From contig JACKAQ010000001.1 in the NCBI GenBank assembly GCA_020634975.1, positions 434,001 to 498,000 of the forward strand: 64,000 nt of DNA. The letters are read 5' to 3'. Made by a program: the position numbers and the translations under genes. Positions 59,238 through 64,000 of the stretch are shown piece by piece. Numbering within the stretch: the first letter of the stretch is position 1; each line of letters begins with the position of its first letter. The notes under the pieces are model-generated. The model saw nothing but the letters and a program-made list of their open reading frames with translations. It was not told where the DNA came from and searched no databases. This DNA comes from JACKAQ01 sp020634975 [NCBI: Calditrichia bacterium]. GTDB lineage: Bacteria; Calditrichota; Calditrichia; RBG-13-44-9.

Positions 59238-60569
59238 TTAACGAACCAGCAACATCCGCTTCGTTTCCGAAAAACCGTCGGTTTCCAGCCGGTAAAAATA
59301 GCTGCCGGATGTCACCGGATTTCCGGAATCGTCACGTCCGTCCCAATCCACTGCATGCGTTCCTGCAATTTTTGCCTCGGAATACAACGATCGGATTTTT
59401 TGCCCCATCACATTGTAAATAATCAGGTTAACCGTGCTTTCTTTCGGCAAATCGAACACAATAGTTGTTGCCGGATTAAACGGATTCGGGTAGTTTTGGG
59501 CGAGCCGGAATGTCGCAGGAACTCCCGGTTGCGGACCAGTTCCGGTGGTGGTGCTATCGAAAGTGAAAACAAAAACACCCTGCTGCCAGTCGTTCAGCAC
59601 AATGGTTCCCGATGGAAAAAAGGCGTAAACGCCAAACGCACCGCCAAAAAACTCACCGTTCAGCGGGCTGGTATCGTATTCTGCAACGATGGAAATATTG
59701 GTTGGATTGCTGATATCATACACCCGCAAACCGGCGGTGTAATACGCGACAACTGCATAATTTCCAATTACATAGAGGTTGTGGACAATCGCCGATGGAT
59801 CGGCGAAATCGTCGATGCGTTCGGGGTTTCCGAGATCGGAAATATCCCAAACGCTGATGTCCGCGGTGGGATGATTGGCTAATTCATCGCAAATAAAAAG
59901 AGTGTTGTGATCGGCGCTCACCCATCCGCTGTGGTGATAATTGATCGACGGATCGTTGATTGCGCCCAATAATTGCAAATTTGCCGGATCGCTAAAATCA
60001 AAAATCCGGGTGCCGTCTCCGCCGTGAAAATCGTATAATCGCCCGTCGATTACCGCGATATCGTGTCCGGGATTGCTGCCCGTATTCACCAAAACCGGCG
60101 CTTCCGGGGTGCTGTTCAAATCGTAAATATTTAACCGGTCGTCGATGAGATAACCGTTATCGGAGATAAAAATATTGTGCGATGTCGGGAAACTACCCAC
60201 CACATTTGGATTTGCCGGATCGCTGATATCGATGATATCGCCCAATCCGCTGTAACCGCCGGTTACGGTGTAAACGTAATGATTCCAAACCTTTACGTCG
60301 AAACCGTTTACCGTTGTTTCGGCGCCAACAATCGTGGCATTGTCCGGATCGGTCACATCAATGATGGTTATGCCGCTGCCGGACTGATCGCCGGCAATCG
60401 CGTATTCATTCCCGGTCGCGTCGTCCACATATCCCCAAATATCGGTGCGAAATGTGCCGGGAGTTGCCACTTGTTTTCGCAGCGTCAGCGATTGGGAAAA
60501 CGCCGCAGACTGCAACACGATTCCAAACAACAGCATATATGTTAACGTCACCAATTTGTCGATTTTCAT
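59238..60569 (-). CDS. Choice-of-anchor B (LVIVD-type) beta-propeller with type IX-like sorting domain
   Basis: This 443-residue exported protein has a signal peptide ('LTYMLLFGIVLQSAAFS'), a propeller of repeated 'ITIIDVTDPDNATIV'/'DIIDISDPANPNVVG'/'RVYDISNPTNISIV' blades (LVIVD-type, choice-of-anchor B family) and a C-terminal sorting domain introduced by 'LAQNYPNPFNPATTIVFDL'. Such proteins are displayed or secreted in FCB bacteria; their ligands are unknown. GAGGTGA precedes the ATG by five bases. It is divergent from the propeller lipoprotein at 60710. Confidence 0.88.
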   Translation of the reverse strand: MKIDKLVTLTYMLLFGIVLQSAAFSQSLTLRKQVATPGTFRTDIWGYVDDATGNEYAIAGDQSGSGITIIDVTDPDNATIVGAETTVNGFDVKVWNHYVYTVTGGYSGLGDIIDISDPANPNVVGSFPTSHNIFISDNGYLIDDRLNIYDLNSTPEAPVLVNTGSNPGHDIAVIDGRLYDFHGGDGTRIFDFSDPANLQLLGAINDPSINYHHSGWVSADHNTLFICDELANHPTADISVWDISDLGNPERIDDFADPSAIVHNLYVIGNYAVVAYYTAGLRVYDISNPTNISIVAEYDTSPLNGEFFGGAFGVYAFFPSGTIVLNDWQQGVFVFTFDSTTTGTGPQPGVPATFRLAQNYPNPFNPATTIVFDLPKESTVNLIIYNVMGQKIRSLYSEAKIAGTHAVDWDGRDDSGNPVTSGSYFYRLETDGFSETKRMLLVR

Positions 60570-60709
60570 CGTTCACCTCACAAATTTTCACGAAAATCAT
60601 TTTATTGATTTACATGTTTTTTTCCCATATTTTGTTTCGATGGAAATATTAGCAACCATCAGCGTAATAAATTGAAAATACTATTTTTATCATTAGCCAT
60701 GAGGAAACT

Positions 60710-62143
60710 ATGCATCGCTCGTCCGTATTCGCAACTTTTTTTCTGTTGATCGCACTTTTTTTTATTGGATGTGAAAAAGATACCACATCGGTTGGCACAC
60801 AGCCGATCGATTATGGCAACATCACAACCATAGATTATACAAAGCATGTGCAACCGTTGTTAAACGATTACGCCGAAATGATGCAGGATGCCGGTGTTTA
60901 TCCCACCGGATTGCAGATGGATTCGTGGTCAAACTTGATCAAAGGCTGGGAACACGGCGAAGTAATTATCCCTTTTGACGCAGATAACAGCCTGCTGGTG
61001 GAAATCAGCACCAAGCTCAGTAATTTCAATGGTTTGGATAGCGTAAAAGTTGCATTTTTGAAACGCTGGATCAACGAAGGTGCAAAAAATGCCGCCGGAA
61101 ATGTGCCGTATTCGGACGCGACAAATTTGCTGTATGCCTGCGATCAGGGCGAGGCGTTGGTGAGCATTATCGATGCGGATCATCTGGTGGTAATCCGCAA
61201 TATCGATCTCACCGATTACGGTTATCCGCGCTCCGCGAAACCGCATCATCTGGCGTTTTCGCCGGACGGATTGTACTGGTTTGTCAGTTGCATCGATAAT
61301 CAGGTGAACAAAGTGCTCAAATTTTCCGTCGCGGACAACCAACTGATGGGCGAATTTTCAACCCCGATTCCCGCACTGCTCGATCATCACCCGACTGAAG
61401 ATGTGCTGTATATTTCGCGATTCATGGATTTGCAAAATCCCCAAAACGCGATTGCCGCAGCCAACTCCCAAACGATGCAGGGCGCGGATGGCAGCACCGG
61501 CACCATTTTGCTGCCGCCCAGTTTGTTCATTCCGCATGCGATGAAGATAAATCATGCAGGAACATATGTTTACACTGCCAGTTTTGCGGAAGATATGTTT
61601 CTGGTTGTCAGCAACAGCACCCGCGAATTTGTCGGAGCGGTTTCGTTGGGCAACGATCGCACACCGCTGCAAGTTGCCGTAACACCAGATGACAGTAAAG
61701 CGTTTGTCGCCTGCATCGGCACCGGCGAAATTGTGGTGATGGACGTTTCCGATCCCGAAAACAGCACGGTAGAAACAGCCGTTTCCGTTGGCGGCGCACC
61801 GTGGCATGGCGTTTTTAATGCGGACGGCAGCAAGTTTTATATCGGCAATTTGATGATGAACAAATTTCACGTCATCAACACCGCCGATTACAGTGTGCAA
61901 ACCTTCGGCGCCGGAAACGGCTCAGACGGACTGGTGGAGCTGCACGGCGCAGAAATCCATCCGGACGGCAGCCGCGTATTTTTCTCCGGACGCAACACAA
62001 CCGGCAATTACACTCCGGCATACGATTTTGGCGACAACAGCAAATCCGGCACCGTGGTTGCCATCAACACTGCGGATAACAGCATCGAAAAAGTAATCGA
62101 AATCGAGAATTTCGGCTCCGGTTTGCGGATGCTGTCGCGCTAA
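60710..62143 (+). CDS. Propeller lipoprotein with haem-less cytochrome-like N-terminal domain
   Basis: This 477-residue lipoprotein has a signal ('FFLLIALFFIGC' lipobox). Residues about 45-130 ('DYTKHVQPLLNDYAEMMQDA', 'GLQMDSWSNLIKGWEHGEVI', 'IPFDADNSLLVEISTKL', 'VAFLKRWINEGAKNA') align by pattern to Planctomycete-type cytochrome c (PSCyt1) domains. However, the CXXCH haem site that should follow 'VQPLL' is missing. The rest is a seven-blade YVTN/YncE-like propeller ('LLYACDQGEALVSIIDADHL', 'HHLAFSPDGLYWFVSCIDNQ', 'VAVTPDDSKAFVACIGTGEI'). It is followed by a pentahaem lipoprotein, suggesting a shared electron-transfer or surface-assembly role. GAGGAAACT precedes the ATG. Confidence 0.8.
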   Translation: MHRSSVFATFFLLIALFFIGCEKDTTSVGTQPIDYGNITTIDYTKHVQPLLNDYAEMMQDAGVYPTGLQMDSWSNLIKGWEHGEVIIPFDADNSLLVEISTKLSNFNGLDSVKVAFLKRWINEGAKNAAGNVPYSDATNLLYACDQGEALVSIIDADHLVVIRNIDLTDYGYPRSAKPHHLAFSPDGLYWFVSCIDNQVNKVLKFSVADNQLMGEFSTPIPALLDHHPTEDVLYISRFMDLQNPQNAIAAANSQTMQGADGSTGTILLPPSLFIPHAMKINHAGTYVYTASFAEDMFLVVSNSTREFVGAVSLGNDRTPLQVAVTPDDSKAFVACIGTGEIVVMDVSDPENSTVETAVSVGGAPWHGVFNADGSKFYIGNLMMNKFHVINTADYSVQTFGAGNGSDGLVELHGAEIHPDGSRVFFSGRNTTGNYTPAYDFGDNSKSGTVVAINTADNSIEKVIEIENFGSGLRMLSR

Positions 62144-62186
62144 GTTTTCCGTATTTGGATAGCGATCTGTCAATTTTTGTAAAAAA

Positions 62187-62283
62187 AACCGGAGATTCCC
62201 GTTCCAATGAAGCCACTTCATGCCCTTTGGGGCAGGAACGACCGTGCAGGTGTCATTCCTGCGAAGGCAGGAATCTCCCGGTT
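62187..62283. repeat. Multi-hairpin REP-like palindromic element
   Basis: The ends (62187-62199 and 62270-62283) are inverted copies differing by one base. Inside are further perfect palindromes: ATGAAG-cca-CTTCAT (62208-62222) and ATTCCTGC-gaag-GCAGGAAT (62254-62273). This nested structure is typical of REP/MITE-like elements with 'ATTCCTGCGAAGGCAGGAAT' cores. It fills most of the gap between the two lipoprotein genes. Confidence 0.75.
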
Positions 62284-62356
62284 ATCAGCAACGATATCCT
62301 GTTACCGACACAATTACAATTTTTCAATTCAGGTAGTATCAAAAACCGGTAAACTG

Positions 62357-63727
62357 ATGACTTTTTTTTCAAAAAAAATATTGTTTTTATTGATATTAGC
62401 TGCGCTTTTTCTCGTCGTTGCATCTTGCGATAAAACGGATAAAATTGTCGATCCGCCGCCAGCCGCGCCGGATTCACTGCAATTGATCAAAGACACTTTC
62501 GCCGATCCGCAGGTTTGCGCAGGCTGCCATCCCAATCATTATAATGAATGGGAAACCTCGATGCACGCCTACGCCGTCACCGATCCGGTGTTTCAGCGAT
62601 TGGTGGAAATTTCCCAACTGCGCTCCAACGAACCGGTTGACCAGTTTTGCATCAAATGTCACAGCCCGGTTGCGGTGATGCTCGGCGAAACGCCTGCCGG
62701 ATTCAGTTTCGATAATCTTTCCGCACTCACCCGCAAAGGCATCACCTGCGACGTGTGTCACACCATCAATTCGCCGGTCATCGAAAGCGGATTGGGGCTG
62801 CAAAAACGCCATTATTTTCTCGATCGCACCCGGCGATCCACCATTTCCGATCCGCAGGAAAACGCATTTCACGATTCGGAATTCGACCCCGCATACAATT
62901 TTTCGGATATCTGCAGCCCTTGCCACAATATCCAGGCGCCAAACGGCAACTTTTTTCTCGAAGAAACCAATCGCGAATGGGACATCAGCCCATATCTGGC
63001 GATGGGCTTGGAATGCCAGGATTGCCACATGCCGGTGTACTCCGGCAACGCTGCGGTTGGCGGACCGCTCCGCGACGACCTGAACCGCCATTATTTTGTG
63101 GGCGTGGATTATCCCCTGGTCGATTTTCCGGGGAAAGACCAGACCATCGCACTGGTTGACGAATTGCTAAAAAATTCCGTTACGCTGACGGTTGAAGCGC
63201 CGTCGAACGTTTCGCCGGGCGAGGCGCTGCCGGTTTCCGTGCGCATCAAAAATGACCGCACCGGACACAACATTCCCTCCGGCAGCATTTTTGAAAGACA
63301 GATGTGGGTGGAACTCGCGCTGGTCAATCTCGATAGCGGCGACACGCTGTTTGCCAGCGGGCTGCTCGATGCCAACAACGATCTTCTTGATGAAAACAGC
63401 GATTTCGTTCAAAGCAACCCAACACTTATGGATACGGGGCTAACGCTATTTCGCGGTATTCCACAGGATGAAAACGGAAACGAAGTCGAATTTTTCTGGG
63501 AAGCCAGTGCTGTACAGAAAAATACGATTGAGGCGTTTCGCTCACACACTGCTGTTTACAACTGGGCAGCACCGCAAAATTCAGCCATGCTGGAAGTTCG
63601 GGCGCGATTGCGGTTCCGCTCCTTTCCGCCCTATTTTTTGCGCAAAATAAATTTGCCGGAGTTGCAGGATGAACTGCGGATTTTTGAAATGGAATCGGCA
63701 TCGCAAATGGTTCGCGTCGGTAGTTGA
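62357..63727 (+). CDS. Pentahaem c-type cytochrome lipoprotein
   Basis: This 456-residue protein has a lipoprotein signal ('ILFLLILAALFLVVASC') and five CXXCH haem sites: CAGCH, CIKCH, CDVCH, CSPCH and CQDCH, all within residues about 50-220. 'QVCAGCHPNHYNEWETSMHA' resembles the c554/multihaem 'perihaem' family seen in extracellular or periplasmic electron transfer. The C-terminal half (about 260-456) is a beta-rich domain without haem sites. The ATG at 62357, not the upstream frame start at 62207, is chosen because it begins the signal peptide. The gene is flanked by a propeller lipoprotein and an FG-GAP protein, all rightward. Confidence 0.9.
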   Translation: MTFFSKKILFLLILAALFLVVASCDKTDKIVDPPPAAPDSLQLIKDTFADPQVCAGCHPNHYNEWETSMHAYAVTDPVFQRLVEISQLRSNEPVDQFCIKCHSPVAVMLGETPAGFSFDNLSALTRKGITCDVCHTINSPVIESGLGLQKRHYFLDRTRRSTISDPQENAFHDSEFDPAYNFSDICSPCHNIQAPNGNFFLEETNREWDISPYLAMGLECQDCHMPVYSGNAAVGGPLRDDLNRHYFVGVDYPLVDFPGKDQTIALVDELLKNSVTLTVEAPSNVSPGEALPVSVRIKNDRTGHNIPSGSIFERQMWVELALVNLDSGDTLFASGLLDANNDLLDENSDFVQSNPTLMDTGLTLFRGIPQDENGNEVEFFWEASAVQKNTIEAFRSHTAVYNWAAPQNSAMLEVRARLRFRSFPPYFLRKINLPELQDELRIFEMESASQMVRVGS

Positions 63728-63755
63728 GCTAAAATTCCGCAACAAAAAGGCAGGC

Positions 63756-63769
63756 ACGGTCGCGACCGT
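63756..63769. repeat. 14-bp perfect palindrome
   Basis: ACGGTCGCGACCGT is a perfect palindrome lying in an AGGC...GCCT frame between the pentahaem gene and the FG-GAP gene. It resembles in outline the palindrome at 33509-33536 and may be another short dispersed repeat. Confidence 0.55.
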
Positions 63770-63813
63770 TCCGCCTCAAAAAAACACAAATCCCTATTTT
63801 TTAAGAATTAAAA

Positions 63814-64000
63814 ATGAACCTAAAATCGATTTTTCTCCTGTTATTTTCCTGCCAAATTTTTGCCCAAACATGGGATTTTCAACGCGAAGTTACGCCATTT
63901 CCGGTGCTCAACGACCTCGGCGTTCCCTACCAACAGCCATTTTTTGGCGGGCTGAATGCGCCATCGCACCAGTTTTTGGACATCGACGGCGATAACGACG
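63814..64000 (+). CDS. FG-GAP/VCBS-type repeat protein (3' end outside window)
   Basis: Only the first 62 residues are visible. They start with a signal peptide ('SIFLLLFSCQIFAQ') and run into the FG-GAP/integrin-alpha-like blade 'FFGGLNAPSHQFLDIDGDND', whose Asp-rich loop binds calcium. It is probably an exported propeller protein in the same rightward gene group as the pentahaem lipoprotein. There is no clear ribosome site before the ATG at 63814. Confidence 0.7.
   Translation, partial: MNLKSIFLLLFSCQIFAQTWDFQREVTPFPVLNDLGVPYQQPFFGGLNAPSHQFLDIDGDND

Noticed and set aside
1-64000. tRNA, rRNA or CRISPR features
   Set aside because: Reading the gaps, I found no cloverleaf with a TTC-loop/CCA pattern, no rRNA-like segment and no regularly spaced direct repeats. 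A covariance-model scan would be the decisive check.

Overview
This 64 kb window is an ordinary-density bacterial chromosome segment of about 45-48% GC. Three predicted secreted proteins end in a domain with the 'N(Y/F)PNPFNP' linker and a C-terminal sorting domain of the type IX secretion type (20054-21502, 23034-28206, 59238-60569). This, together with a TonB receptor carrying a carboxypeptidase-regulatory-like N-terminus, a Bacteroidetes-style outer-membrane vitamin uptake operon, many cell-surface beta-propellers and a multihaem lipoprotein, points to the FCB superphylum, most like Calditrichota/KSB1/Ignavibacteria-type lineages. No rRNA or tRNA is present to confirm this.

Layout. 1-2.6 kb: end of a TAXI-type TRAP transporter (receptor, attenuator-like hairpin, fused permease). 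2.6-4.2 kb: menC-like enolase-superfamily enzyme and a MOSC protein, translationally coupled. 4.6-8.6 kb: an unrecognised TPR-like protein, an alkyltransferase-like DNA repair protein with Trp in place of the active-site Cys, a DUF547 protein and a GT39-type glycosyltransferase. 8.7-14.4 kb: a complete TPP riboswitch with terminator, followed by a TonB receptor, a sterol-desaturase-family protein, thiamine pyrophosphokinase and a sodium:solute symporter, which looks like a thiamine salvage operon. 14.4-22.9 kb: a sigma-54 activator, a lipoprotein with a candidate sigma-54 promoter, a carbon-nitrogen hydrolase, an MDR oxidoreductase, a DUF429 protein, a PQQ-type sugar dehydrogenase and a Ste24-type protease. 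23.0-38.0 kb: a 1.7k-residue surface adhesin, an SLC12-type transporter, an SppA-family protease with an outer-membrane-barrel-like N-terminus, a saccharopine-dehydrogenase-like protein, an M24 peptidase, and a beta-helix protein ending in a TonB C-terminal domain. 38.2-48.1 kb: a four-gene chemosensory operon (response regulator, CheW, MCP, giant CheA hybrid) resembling Pil-Chp twitching systems. 48.7-59.2 kb: lysS, a Lol-type ABC exporter whose two genes are split by a four-helix-bundle (IVP) gene, recG, an unknown envelope protein, a DUF2231 membrane protein, an MsbA-like ABC exporter and an AbrB/PIN toxin-antitoxin pair. 59.2-64 kb: a choice-of-anchor-B propeller, a propeller lipoprotein with a haem-less cytochrome-like N-terminus, a pentahaem lipoprotein and the start of an FG-GAP protein.

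A striking technical pattern is that five long genes between 23 and 46 kb are each broken by one-base indels, mostly at short A/T homopolymers. Correcting them gives continuous, family-consistent proteins whose lengths come out as whole codons. I annotate these as single genes with frameshifts. Sequencing error is the simplest explanation, but real phase variation or decay is not excluded.
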